25,343 bases of DNA from a virus, in the IMG/VR virus record IMGVR_UViG_3300033149_002833, positions 1 to 25,343 of that record, one strand, 5' to 3'. A model generated the notes under the pieces. That model was not told where the DNA came from and did no database searches. It was given only the letters and a program-made list of their open reading frames with translations. Both the position numbers and the translations under genes were made by a program. This document shows, in pieces, positions 11,128-20,211 of this stretch; positions within the stretch are counted from its first letter, which is position 1, and each line of letters starts with the position of its first letter.

Positions 11128-12825
11128 CTAATGCACATCTGCTCTGACTGTCGGCGCAACACTGTATGTGATAACTACACTCTCGTGAGGCTCTAAATTT
11201 ACAGTATGGCCCGTTTCGCCAAAAAGTTTGTTTGAATCTTTGGATATATCAGATACCGTACCATTATAAATATATACCGTTTCAGCAGAAGAACCTGCTG
11301 TATATGTCCACGGTGAACCATCCGGCGATGGATTTTCCATACCTTCAGGATTAAATCCAAGATTGTTCCTGCAAAATGTTACTACTTCCCATCCTGCCTC
11401 TCCAGACACCTTGTCTCCGGTAGTTGGACAATCCATATCATTATCATAGATTTGAACATCATTCGGCCCACTTGATATGTATATAAGCCTTGGTATAGAA
11501 ACATCGGGGTCTTTCCAGGAATTTGCGTGAAGAAGTATGTTGCTACCTTTAATGTTACTATAATTGGTAAAATGACGAAACAGGCAATTTGAGAATGTTA
11601 CCCTACTTGAATCGGAAGTAAGAGAAAACGGCCCTGCTGCATTGCTCGCCCCGTCAAGAATACAACTATTTATGATTATATTGTCGGCGGTGCTTATAAA
11701 GATATTGTATTTTGTAGGCTCATAAAATTGGCAGTTGTTAATTGCTATGTTGCTGGCAGCATTGCTTATAGAAACATTAAACCTACCTACGTCTTCCGAG
11801 GTGTCAACAATAACATTGTTGAGAGACAAGTTTGTAGCACCACTTATATTTATGCCTGTCTTGTATGAATCAATTATCATAGAATTAGTTATTGATGTAT
11901 TATCCGAACTAATCTGCATCCCATTGCCTGCATCGCTATTGTAAAACTGACAGTTGGAAACCGTGATGTGATGTGCTGCTGAAGTGTCGAAATAGCAAGA
12001 ACGGTCTGCTCCGGTTATGGTATCTACAACTACGTTGTTAAAGCTGATACGGTAGGAATCATCAATGTAAATGCCGTAATTGGCGGTGTTCTGTATAGTA
12101 CAATTACTTACAACTATATTATGAGCATGCTGTACATATATGCCAGTATTATGGGCATCGTAACCAGTTACATTACTGACATTAATGTTATAATTATCCA
12201 CAGAGTCCTTTCGCCATTCAATACAGACATGTTCAGTCCCTGGATTTGTGCTGACTACATTGTTTATGACAACATCGTGGCTTGCATAGCCAGCAAAAAC
12301 AGCATGATTGCCTATATCAACAAGAATTAAATTTTCCACAATGCCATGATTACTGCTCTCGACCCTAACGCCATCTTTAGCTGTATTATGGACGTATAGG
12401 TTTTTTGCGGCAAACTGGCTTGACGCCTTGAAGGACAATCCATAAGAAGTGCCCGTTTGGCCCGTACCATCAATTGCCAGACCGCATACAATAACATCTG
12501 TTTTGGTATCAGCCTCTAACATCGTTTCATCAAGTGAATCACTGGCATTAAGAATAGTTGCATGGCCACTACCCTTGAAAGTAATCTTTGAATCAAGGTT
12601 TACCTTGGCGGAAATATCAAATGCTCCTTCAGTTAAATAAACTGTACCACCAACAGTACCCAAAGCATCTATTGCTGACTGTATCTGAACATCATCGGCA
12701 GTACCATCACAGACATAATCCGCCCTCGCCTTAACTTCAGCAGGAGCATCACTCGCGGCTACAAGAAAAGTAGCCGTACCGCCTGATGGTTTACTGTAGT
12801 TATATTGCCCCGTTTCCGTTTCCAT
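11128..12825 (-). CDS. Right-handed parallel beta-helix protein, tailspike/depolymerase candidate
   Basis: A 565-residue protein. Residues 30-60 hold the tailspike-type opening (ADYVCDGTADDVQIQSAIDAL, GGTVYLTEGAFDI). From about 100 to 430 follow repeated strand-turn rungs with Asn/Ile/Val ladders (NLYVHNTAKDGVRVES, NIVVSNCTIQNTANYGIYI, HITVSNCQFYNSDAGNGMQI, NIAINNCQFYEPTKYNIFI), the signature of a pectate-lyase-like helix. The last 100 residues form a beta-domain. In phages such proteins bind and often cleave surface polysaccharide. No catalytic pair can be picked by eye, so binding without cleavage is possible. GGAAGG precedes the ATG. Confidence 0.75.
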   Translation of the reverse strand: METETGQYNYSKPSGGTATFLVAASDAPAEVKARADYVCDGTADDVQIQSAIDALGTVGGTVYLTEGAFDISAKVNLDSKITFKGSGHATILNASDSLDETMLEADTKTDVIVCGLAIDGTGQTGTSYGLSFKASSQFAAKNLYVHNTAKDGVRVESSNHGIVENLILVDIGNHAVFAGYASHDVVINNVVSTNPGTEHVCIEWRKDSVDNYNINVSNVTGYDAHNTGIYVQHAHNIVVSNCTIQNTANYGIYIDDSYRISFNNVVVDTITGADRSCYFDTSAAHHITVSNCQFYNSDAGNGMQISSDNTSITNSMIIDSYKTGINISGATNLSLNNVIVDTSEDVGRFNVSISNAASNIAINNCQFYEPTKYNIFISTADNIIINSCILDGASNAAGPFSLTSDSSRVTFSNCLFRHFTNYSNIKGSNILLHANSWKDPDVSIPRLIYISSGPNDVQIYDNDMDCPTTGDKVSGEAGWEVVTFCRNNLGFNPEGMENPSPDGSPWTYTAGSSAETVYIYNGTVSDISKDSNKLFGETGHTVNLEPHESVVITYSVAPTVRADVH

Positions 12826-12902
12826 TTTTTACCTTCCCGTTCCACTTAAATCCCTACCAGTTGTGAACAATAATAATTCATAGTTTATATCTCTTTTTAG
12901 TT

Positions 12903-14186
12903 CTACGGCGCCTTGAACATTTTGTCAACATTATAATGCATATGCCAATCTAATACAATAACTTCTCCGCTAATTTCCGAAGCCGAAGCGGCTATCCTGC
13001 GAAGTCTGCCGCTAAATAATTCGTGCGCAAGTATTTCATTACCACTGCCATCTATATCATAATCAATTACAAAAGAAACTTCGTACTCACTATATTGCGC
13101 ATTGCGACCATTAAGAATAGTTGTTTCAACTTCAACATTATTAGAAGTTGTCGGCACTGCCTCTCCAACGGTCGTGTGTTCCCAGGAAAGTTGTAGCTTA
13201 AACTTATCATCAACATCTTCACCAGTAGATAAGGCTACTTTTATATGCATCAATATATCGCTAATTCCATCCCATCTGTCTGGCACGTTTTGTCTAAAAA
13301 ATATCTCTTCGTTGTCTGATGCATAAATAGGTAAAGAAAAGCCTTTGAATATTCCTATGGTTACCTGTGTAGGTTTATTGTGTGCTATTTGACTGGTATA
13401 ATCAAAGTCTGGTCTTAATGTTAAAATTCCTTTTGCACCCTCTTCCATAGTTACAACACCACTGGGACTAATTACTAATTTATTCGTTGCATCACCAATT
13501 TCCAGACTGCCAATACGTCCGCTAATTCCAAATAAATCGGGGCAGATTAGAATCTTAGTCGGCGATTTTGCAACACCTATAATTTGTGGTGTTGCCGGTG
13601 CCGTTGCTGTCAAATCACCAGCGGTTGTTGCACTAACATAAATTAAATCATTACAAGTGAAATCCCAAGCAGTAGCATCATCGTCAATCCAGCCTAAACA
13701 TCTAACCTTACCTTCCAAATATTGCGCAACGGCTGTTGTTGCAATTCCAACCGCCGGCAATGTAGAATCACTATCCGCTTTTGCCTTGTACATTTCAGTG
13801 CGTTGTATATTGCCTTGTGTTGCCGAAGCTACAATGGTTTCTTCAACAACGATATCGGTATTTGCACCATTATCTGTGGCACTTTCAACTGTATAAACTC
13901 CATCGTTGTTAGTTGAATCTGTTATATTTATTTTTATGCCAGTGCCAAATTTTGAGGCGTGATTGCCAGAGATTTCTAATGTATGTGAAGGAGTAGTAGT
14001 TGTAATTGCATAAGTTGTAGATTTGAGATAAACGGCATCGTAAATTCCTATCGCCTCCCCCGCTTGAACAGTCATCTCAAAACCTTTATCTAAATTAGTT
14101 AACACACCATTTAGAACTGCACCGGAATTTCCAGCACCATTATCAAGTAGCGGAAATTTGTTTTCTTCTGTATAAGATATTGCCAT
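12903..14186 (-). CDS. Tail-associated structural protein with inserted beta-domain (427 aa)
   Basis: A beta-rich protein in three parts: an N-terminal region (FEMTVQAGEAIGIYDAVYLKS), a small domain at about residues 68-130 (LEISGNHASKF, STNNDGVYTV, TDIVVEETIV), then a domain with TPQIIGVAKSPTKILICP, and a C-terminal jelly-roll-like part (FKLQLSWEHTTVGEAVP, YEVSFVIDYDID). The small domain is clearly related to one inserted in the DUF2460 protein encoded at 19138. It probably forms part of the tail tip or a receptor-binding protein. The ATG follows AAAGGA. Confidence 0.55.
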   Translation of the reverse strand: MAISYTEENKFPLLDNGAGNSGAVLNGVLTNLDKGFEMTVQAGEAIGIYDAVYLKSTTYAITTTTPSHTLEISGNHASKFGTGIKINITDSTNNDGVYTVESATDNGANTDIVVEETIVASATQGNIQRTEMYKAKADSDSTLPAVGIATTAVAQYLEGKVRCLGWIDDDATAWDFTCNDLIYVSATTAGDLTATAPATPQIIGVAKSPTKILICPDLFGISGRIGSLEIGDATNKLVISPSGVVTMEEGAKGILTLRPDFDYTSQIAHNKPTQVTIGIFKGFSLPIYASDNEEIFFRQNVPDRWDGISDILMHIKVALSTGEDVDDKFKLQLSWEHTTVGEAVPTTSNNVEVETTILNGRNAQYSEYEVSFVIDYDIDGSGNEILAHELFSGRLRRIAASASEISGEVIVLDWHMHYNVDKMFKAP

Positions 14187-14197
14187 TGTTTAATCCT

Positions 14198-16654
14198 TTA
14201 TATTGCCAACCTATTAACTATAATACTTGCTTTTTTTGTTGATTGTAAACTTCTTGCCGGTATAATTTTTATTCTAACTGGATTCTTAAAATCAAAATCA
14301 TCAATTATTGATAACTCCTCTCGTTCATCATCTGCATCTAAAATTTTCTCAGCAATAAAAGTGCCATCAAGTTCCTCAATTTGTAAATGCACTCGCTCTA
14401 ATTCACTATCGGCTACATAATTGCCATAACCTAATCCCTCATTACCAACTAAATCAGCTTCGTCATCTCCCCATACCCAATTACTATCGAGAATATTATT
14501 ATAACCGCCGATATTAAACCCCCCTGTTTTGCTTGCCAAATACCAATCAATATCTACTGTTATTCCTTGATAATTTTGATAACCCTCTTTTTGCCATATT
14601 CGCAACAGAGAAGCCGGAGCAGGTCTTTTATATTCGCCGGTTATTGTGTGGCTATGTGCTGTAACATCCTCTAATTGCTGTATTGTTTCGCCATAATAAG
14701 TCAAAATCTTAAAGTATATTGTTTTACCAATATCTTCGGCATTATAAATATACGGAAATGCATCGCTTATTGTTACAAAAGTTTCGCCGACCGAATGAGC
14801 TACTGCATCAGTGTTGAACAAACCACGTATTAGGTTTGTTATTGTAAATTCATTTGTAGCACCTATTCTGTCAGCTAATTTATATGCGATAATCTCATTA
14901 CCAATTCTGGCTAACTGCCTGTTGTTGAAAAAATCCGCATCAGTTGCATCTTCTAACAATCCATAATCACCAACATCAACAACAAAACTATCAAGTGGCT
15001 TATGTATAACAGCAGGTTCCGCAGGCAATGCCGTTGACAAAGTTCCTTTTGTAGACGCTGTGTGATGTGTATCGAATTGTTTATAAGTTCCATTTTCCTG
15101 CCAACTATAATAAATAATCCACGCAGGGGAACCAGTCGCTTCGGCCGACCATTCGTCCTGTGGAATAATCGAGATACCTAAAATCGGTTCGAGCGGATGT
15201 TCTGTAAACTCAATCTCCGGACTGGTTAAAGTCGGCTCTTCTTGCTGTTCGTGTTCCGTAGTTGCAGAATCATAACTTACATTACGATACAAATATGGTT
15301 TGTCCTCGACTGCCTCGATTTGCAATAATTTTCCATTTTCAATTTCGTTAATTTTCAAAATACGTATCCGCTGCTCACTTATCATATATCCATCGGACAA
15401 AGTACCAACATCACCAACTCCAATACTCATTGACTTGTAACTTAATGTAAATGTGTAAAACTTAAACCGGTATAAGTTTTCAAACAATTGTCGATAAGCC
15501 ATTTCCTGAGCAAGCGTTGAATTTGTAATGCCATCCATTTGTATATTTTTAGACCTGATTTTGCCTGTTGCTCTTTGGTATACCTCATCGCCAGCAGTAA
15601 CTGTTGATATATCGTAATTTTTATCACAATTTGACCACGCCAAAACAATTTTATTAACACTATCGTGAAAAGATTTCGTTTTAACATTAACAGGAGGCGG
15701 TGGGTTTTCGCCTTCGCTTACAACTAAGTCATCTCTTGTAATCTCAAAAACAGCTGATTCATCTCTATATGCGCCTAAACAAATTAGGCCATTGGACATA
15801 TAAACGTAGCCCTTAAAATGTGAACGTATATAATCAATCCAATCCCATATTGATTTTTGGTCATTAAGAACAAAACTAAAGTTATAGTCCTTCGCAGTGC
15901 AGTAATCCTTAATTATATTAAAGCTGGTATCATTAATAAAACTCTCAGGAATGCGGCCACCATACCGAACATTTGTTAATAAATCTCTTATTATCATTGC
16001 ACCATTACAGTCTATCGCACCACCTGCCCTCTCGACATTAGTTTCACCATAACCAGCCATAAGTTGAGGGTACGTCCAGCCTGACCGTGTTTCTTCTGTT
16101 GGGTTTATAATCCAAATGTTTTCAAAGTCCCAACCAGTAAATGTGCTCTGCGTCTGCATTTCTCTGGTTGTTTTACCTGTGCCTAAAGCACTAAAGATAG
16201 TTTCTGAAGTTTCTATATCCCAAAAACAGTTTGTTGCTGTTACATCCGAGCCTGTAACATCGCCACAAAATCCCCCAACATTTATCGACCCTGTTGGTTT
16301 ACCGGTCGAATAACAATTTACAAAATTTATTCTTGAAGCAACCGTTCCAACAAATCCACCTACGTTTTGAGCTACTTCTGTACCACCATTAACTTCACCA
16401 GTGGCATAACAATCAACAATATCTTCTGTATAACCAACACTTGGACTGATGGCTGCACCTACAAATCCACCCATACCGCTGCATCCTTCATCACTTGGAA
16501 CACTCAAATCACCTGTTGCATAGCATTTATATATGTTTGCACCAAAAATAACACATATAAATCCACCAGACCATTCTGTACCTTCTACATCACAAGAAGT
16601 CGAACACCAACCAATTTCCGAATCTTGGTCAGTAATATTGCATGAATTGTGGAA
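14198..16654 (-). pseudogene. gpJ/GTA-g15-like tail tip protein, C-terminal part (frame-disrupted)
   Basis: This frame has no upstream start of its own: it opens after a TAA at 16655-16657, and the first possible start codon is a TTG at 16507. Its first 200 residues finish the GLUG-type repeats (GGFVGTVASRINFVNCYSTG, VGGFCGDV, GWTYPQLMAGY). The rest is a conserved phage tail-tip protein (DLLTNVRYGGRIPESF, KSFHDSVNKIVLAW, ATGKIRSKNIQMDGI, IGVGDVGTLSDGYMI, ARIGNEIIAYKLAD, FTITNLIRGLFNTDAVAH), the part that contacts the host receptor in lambda gpJ-like proteins. Joining it to the 353-residue frame upstream by a -1 shift restores one protein of about 1150 residues. No slippery heptamer lies in the overlap, so a base lost by mutation or sequencing is most likely. 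Confidence 0.75.
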
Positions 16655-17646
16655 TTAGTAACATAAACCGCTAATACTGTGCATTCACTTTTGCCGTTTA
16701 TAGTAGGATTTTCTATTGTCAAATCTTGAATTACAGCACCTTCAATAGTGTCAAATATTCCGACACGATTTCTCTCAGGTCTATTTATAACTAAATTGGA
16801 AATTGTATGCCCACAACCATACAAGCCACCAGTAAATTTATATGGAGAAGTATCCCCAATAGGCAAAAATCCTTTTCCGCCGTCCCAACCAGAAGTCTCT
16901 GATGCATCAATATCATTTGCCAAATAATAAGTTGCAGATTTGTCAAGTTCAATATCTTGCAAATCGTTTACATCTAAAATAGCAATAGCGCCGGCAGGCG
17001 GAACAAATCCTTCATCAACTGGACACTTAACCTCAAATGTAAAATTCGGGATACTATCAGAATTTCCTAAATCATAATTCTCAAACCACGCACAACAAAG
17101 GTCTGGAAAATAACCATACTCATCTGCCGCATTTTCAGAGACGATTGTTGTTTGTGGATTTGTACTATTATCACCTGAATAAATTACAGCATCAGTTAGC
17201 TCAATCAGTTTTTTGTTTTTCCAGATGTTGAGAACTTCTGCCGGCCCTTCACAAATCCCAATTAGAAAACTGCGGCGATATCTTGTCTCCTTTGCCACAA
17301 GAACTTTTCGCCCACCACCTTTCCCCCCTTCTTGATAATGATTGATAGTATAAGGCACACTGTCGCCAAACCAAATAATGTTGCCAGCAACTTTCCGGCT
17401 GCCATAAACCTTCGCTACTGGTATACCTTTAGCCGCTGTTTGTATTGGGTATTTTGTAACGTCCGGAGCTGCAATATCATTTTTCTGAGGAAACAAATAA
17501 CTGCCTACCATTGAGCCAATCATAAACCCAACAGCACCACCAAACGAACTGCCTAAACCAACAGCAGCACCGAGTGGGCCGCCAATTATAGCCCCGCCAA
17601 TCCCCATTACTAACGGAACAACTGTTCTACCACTACGGCATCTCAT
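16585..17646 (-). CDS. gpJ/GTA-g15-like tail tip protein, N-terminal part with GLUG insertion start
   Basis: The first 50 residues are a Gly/Ala-rich hydrophobic segment (GIGGAIIGGPLGAAVGLGSS) ending in GSYLFPQKND, typical of GTA-type host-specificity proteins. Then come IPVAKVYGSRKVAGNIIW, FLIGICEGPAEVLNIWKNKKLI and IPNFTFEVKCP, all conserved in that family. From residue 222 a GLUG-type adhesin domain is inserted (DLQDIELDKSATYYLANDID, FTGGLYGCGHTISNLVI, VGIFDTIEGAVIQDLTIENP). The frame then ends early with an unrelated 18-residue tail. Its ATG overlaps the stop of the peptidase gene (ATGA). Confidence 0.8.
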   Translation of the reverse strand: MRCRSGRTVVPLVMGIGGAIIGGPLGAAVGLGSSFGGAVGFMIGSMVGSYLFPQKNDIAAPDVTKYPIQTAAKGIPVAKVYGSRKVAGNIIWFGDSVPYTINHYQEGGKGGGRKVLVAKETRYRRSFLIGICEGPAEVLNIWKNKKLIELTDAVIYSGDNSTNPQTTIVSENAADEYGYFPDLCCAWFENYDLGNSDSIPNFTFEVKCPVDEGFVPPAGAIAILDVNDLQDIELDKSATYYLANDIDASETSGWDGGKGFLPIGDTSPYKFTGGLYGCGHTISNLVINRPERNRVGIFDTIEGAVIQDLTIENPTINGKSECTVLAVYVTNSTIHAILLTKIRKLVGVRLLVM

Positions 17647-18092
17647 TGTATAAGCCTTTTTTCATTCAGTCTAAAAGTCATCGACCAACGCTCAGACCAT
17701 ATTGAATTTTTCAACACACCATAACAACACCGTTTCGCATCCTGATACGAATGTGCGAATATGTGCTCACCCAAATATATTCCTGCGTGGCTTTTTGCTC
17801 GACCAAATCTAAAAACCAGAACATCGCCAATGCGTAAATCAGTAACCTCATCAGCATATTTTGTTATCTCCTTTATAATTTGTTCTTCACAGCCTTGATG
17901 CAAATTCCAATCTTTAGAATACATAGCCAATTTGTAATTCTGCAAATAACCTAATGATTGTATAACTCCAATCAGAAAACCTGTGCAATCACAACCACGA
18001 ACCGTAGTACCTCTGTGGACATAAGGCACTCTAAGTTTTACCCATTCTCTGGCTTTATTTGCTATTCGTTGTGCTAAAAAATCATCCATCAT
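17643..18092 (-). CDS. NlpC/P60 cell-wall peptidase, GTA g14-like
   Basis: A papain-like cysteine peptidase that cuts stem peptides during DNA entry from the tail tip. The catalytic Cys is in GCDCTGFLIG (residue 36 from the chosen start), the His in KSHAGIYLG, and the third polar residue near IFAHSY. DLRIGDVLVFRFG is the usual strand before the His. The ATG at 18092 overlaps the preceding TGA and has a GGAAGAGG site; a start at 18167 would overlap the previous gene by 79 bases. The gene order DUF2460, DUF2163, NlpC/P60, gpJ-like equals g12-g15 of the Rhodobacter gene transfer agent. Confidence 0.9.
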   Translation of the reverse strand: MMDDFLAQRIANKAREWVKLRVPYVHRGTTVRGCDCTGFLIGVIQSLGYLQNYKLAMYSKDWNLHQGCEEQIIKEITKYADEVTDLRIGDVLVFRFGRAKSHAGIYLGEHIFAHSYQDAKRCCYGVLKNSIWSERWSMTFRLNEKRLIQ

Positions 18093-19141
18093 AATAATAC
18101 CTCTTCCGGTCGTGGTATGTAAATAAATCCTGAAAATCGCTCTACATTGCCAAACTTTTCTTTGCACGTTGACGGCCTTTTATCGCAGCCTGGATACACA
18201 TTAAAACTAAGACCAGATTCTGCATTTTCAGGCATTGGTATTGCCAAATAAATACTATCATCTTTTGCCGCTCTTATCATAAATCGAAGCCCTGAATAAT
18301 CACCGCTTGTAAGCTCAACTTCTCCTAATTCGTAAAAAGACGTGTCTTCTGCCGGTGTGCCATTGACTACAACCGTATTTCCGCCGCCAGTTAATACTTC
18401 ATTGTCGTCGAAATTGTTTGCATTTGATAATTCCAAATACCAAATATAACCGGTAGAATCTGTTATATAAGTTATGCAAACAACCTTTGCAGTATAGCCG
18501 CTGTCGCCACCTGTAATTGTATCTCCCACTTCTACTGGATTTGAACTATCACCATTATTGAATGGTACTTTATAAACAGGAAAGCTGCTATCGGTTAGAG
18601 TATAATCGTTTGTCGACGCTAATGTTGTCTCCGCTTCATATTTATAATCACTTTGTGTCAAACCGCAATTCTCATCAAACAAAGAATTATTACACGGCTC
18701 CTGATACAATCTTCTCGGAACAGTTATATTAAGACTATCTAAAATTGAACGACATTTTAATACTAATGTTTGCCGATTGTATTCGCTTGAGGCAGTACCA
18801 ACAAAAAGTATTAAAAAAGACCCTGTGCCCGCATCGCCATCAAAAGCAATTCTCTTAATAGTTATAGTTGCACCCTCTAACATATTTTTTTGTACTTCAG
18901 AAACTAAGTCCCCAGTAATATTAGAAAGTTTTAATTCAACAGTATCAGTTTCTAAATTGGAATGTTGGTTTATCGCACTTCTTTGAATTGGCAACGCCAC
19001 ATATTCACGACCACCCCAAACAATATCATCATTATGATTTGTAAAATAATAAGTTTTACCTATCAATAAAGTTATCTCGAAAAGTTCGGCAAACTTTACA
19101 TTGCTATTTGTTTCGTTGAATTCTGTCGGCAAAGTTCTCAC
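18089..19141 (-). CDS. DUF2163/BR0599-family tail hub protein, GTA g13-like, with inserted domain
   Basis: The N-terminal part (FAELFEITLLIGKTYYFTNHNDDI, VWGGREYVALPIQRSAI, ETDTVELKLSNIT) and the C-terminal CDKRPSTCKEKFGNVERFSGF are the two hallmarks of the DUF2163 and phage BR0599 families, components of the tail-tip hub with paired cysteines near the C-terminus. Further cysteines lie at EPCNNSLFDENCGL. Between them, residues 200-265 carry an extra beta-domain (PVEVGDTITGGDSGYTAKVV, WYLELSNANNFDDNEVLTGG). It is translationally coupled to genes on both sides by 4-base overlaps. Confidence 0.88.
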   Translation of the reverse strand: MRTLPTEFNETNSNVKFAELFEITLLIGKTYYFTNHNDDIVWGGREYVALPIQRSAINQHSNLETDTVELKLSNITGDLVSEVQKNMLEGATITIKRIAFDGDAGTGSFLILFVGTASSEYNRQTLVLKCRSILDSLNITVPRRLYQEPCNNSLFDENCGLTQSDYKYEAETTLASTNDYTLTDSSFPVYKVPFNNGDSSNPVEVGDTITGGDSGYTAKVVCITYITDSTGYIWYLELSNANNFDDNEVLTGGGNTVVVNGTPAEDTSFYELGEVELTSGDYSGLRFMIRAAKDDSIYLAIPMPENAESGLSFNVYPGCDKRPSTCKEKFGNVERFSGFIYIPRPEEVLL

Positions 19142-19968
19142 GGCTTAACCTCTATCAATTCAATATCATTGGCCTCGTAATAACTAACCTCCGGCATTAA
19201 GTCCAAATGCGTATCGGTATTAAACCGCACTCTATAATAAAACTTAAACGTGCAAACTATTGTCTGGCCATCCGTTGGTGCCTTCCCATCTTCAAAAATC
19301 ACAATACCAGTGGTATCATCCAAAGTATAATCAACATCTCTTGTTTTAGGATTGCCAGCAACTGTAACTGTTGTTTCATTCGGCTGAATATCAACTCTGT
19401 TTTCTGTCCATTCTTCTGTCTCGCCACTATAATAAGTCGTAAAAAGCTGAAACTCTTTTTTAAGAATATGCCCATTTTCTGGGTCTGCATCAACAACGGA
19501 GTCAGTAACAACAATGGAAGTCAATCCTGTATCACTGCTATAAGTCGAATCGCCATCAACTATAAAATCACCAGTATTATTCGTTGAGCTTGCAATTGCA
19601 AAATGAACGCCATCTTTGAAAACAGAAGTATAATTTCCTATAACAGTAAATGTTTTTGTAGTTGAAACAGCAGTATAAATCTCAATCTTTGCTTGAGTAT
19701 AAGAGCAAGAACCATTCTCATCTTCGCTGTCCAAATACTTAAAAGTATTATACCTGCCAGCAGCCCTTTGGAATAATTCGATTAATTTGTCTCTATTAGC
19801 CTTTGGCAACATAGGCCAATTTATAATCCAGTGGCGTCTTGGCTCACTTAAAATTTGTGCCCTCTGCTCAGCTCCAGAGTCAAAACTAACAACCTCTGTT
19901 CTCCACTCGAAGACCTTTCGCAGCGGCCCACCCTGCAAGTAATCAATAAACGTATTTATTAACTCCAT
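19138..19968 (-). CDS. DUF2460-family distal tail protein, GTA g12-like, with inserted domain
   Basis: The N-terminal part has RRHWIINWPMLPKANRDKLIELFQRAAGRYNTFKY, the DUF2460 core. At about residues 105-172 there is an inserted beta-domain (FTVIGNYTSVFKDG, SSTNNTGDFIVDG, SIVVTDSVV, GHILKKEF) related to one in the 427-residue protein. The family core resumes with LFTTYYSG, TRDVDYTLDDTTGIVIFEDGKAPTDG, YYRVRFNTDTHLDL, and ANDIELIEVKP. The family forms the ring joining tail tube and tip. AGGA lies about ten bases upstream of the ATG. Confidence 0.88.
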   Translation of the reverse strand: MELINTFIDYLQGGPLRKVFEWRTEVVSFDSGAEQRAQILSEPRRHWIINWPMLPKANRDKLIELFQRAAGRYNTFKYLDSEDENGSCSYTQAKIEIYTAVSTTKTFTVIGNYTSVFKDGVHFAIASSTNNTGDFIVDGDSTYSSDTGLTSIVVTDSVVDADPENGHILKKEFQLFTTYYSGETEEWTENRVDIQPNETTVTVAGNPKTRDVDYTLDDTTGIVIFEDGKAPTDGQTIVCTFKFYYRVRFNTDTHLDLMPEVSYYEANDIELIEVKP

Positions 19969-20075
19969 CTTATAACTATCCTGCTACCAATTAACATTAT
20001 ATTGTTACTTTCGCCTTTTTTCGCTTTATATTAAAATAATCAACGTCTTTACTTCCTATGCTTAAAGCACTTATG

Positions 20076-20102
20076 ACTACTATAAGCTCACCTTATAGTA
20101 GT
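20076..20102. promoter_or_regulatory. 27-bp perfect palindrome, possible operator
   Basis: Two 11-bp arms, ACTACTATAAG and CTTATAGTAGT, around the loop CTCAC. There is no T run on either side, so it is not a terminator. It lies 15 bases upstream of the plus-strand promoter at 20118, as an operator or activator site would. It lies in the 243-bp gap between the tape measure and DUF2460 genes, in which no convincing gene is seen. Confidence 0.5.
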
Positions 20103-20117
20103 ATTAGCCGAATTTGC

Positions 20118-20145
20118 TTGACACATTTTTTCAAATCTGTATAAT
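20118..20145 (+). promoter_or_regulatory. Near-perfect sigma70-type promoter pointing right (antisense to tape measure)
   Basis: Perfect TTGACA (20118-20123), 16-base spacer, perfect TATAAT (20140-20145). Nothing on the plus strand downstream looks like a gene; a transcript would run antisense into the 3' end of the tape measure gene. Either a small or antisense RNA or the remains of a lost moron. Confidence 0.6.
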
Positions 20146-20211
20146 ATTCTTTCATAAGGTTATAAGCATTTGTCTTCTTGTTTTAATTAAGTTTTTATAT
20201 AGTTAAACAAA

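Noticed and set aside
16585-16654. Programmed -1 frameshift in the gpJ-like gene
   Set aside because: Every in-frame heptamer across the overlap was read and none fits X XXY YYZ, unlike the tail chaperone site; a base loss is the simpler explanation.
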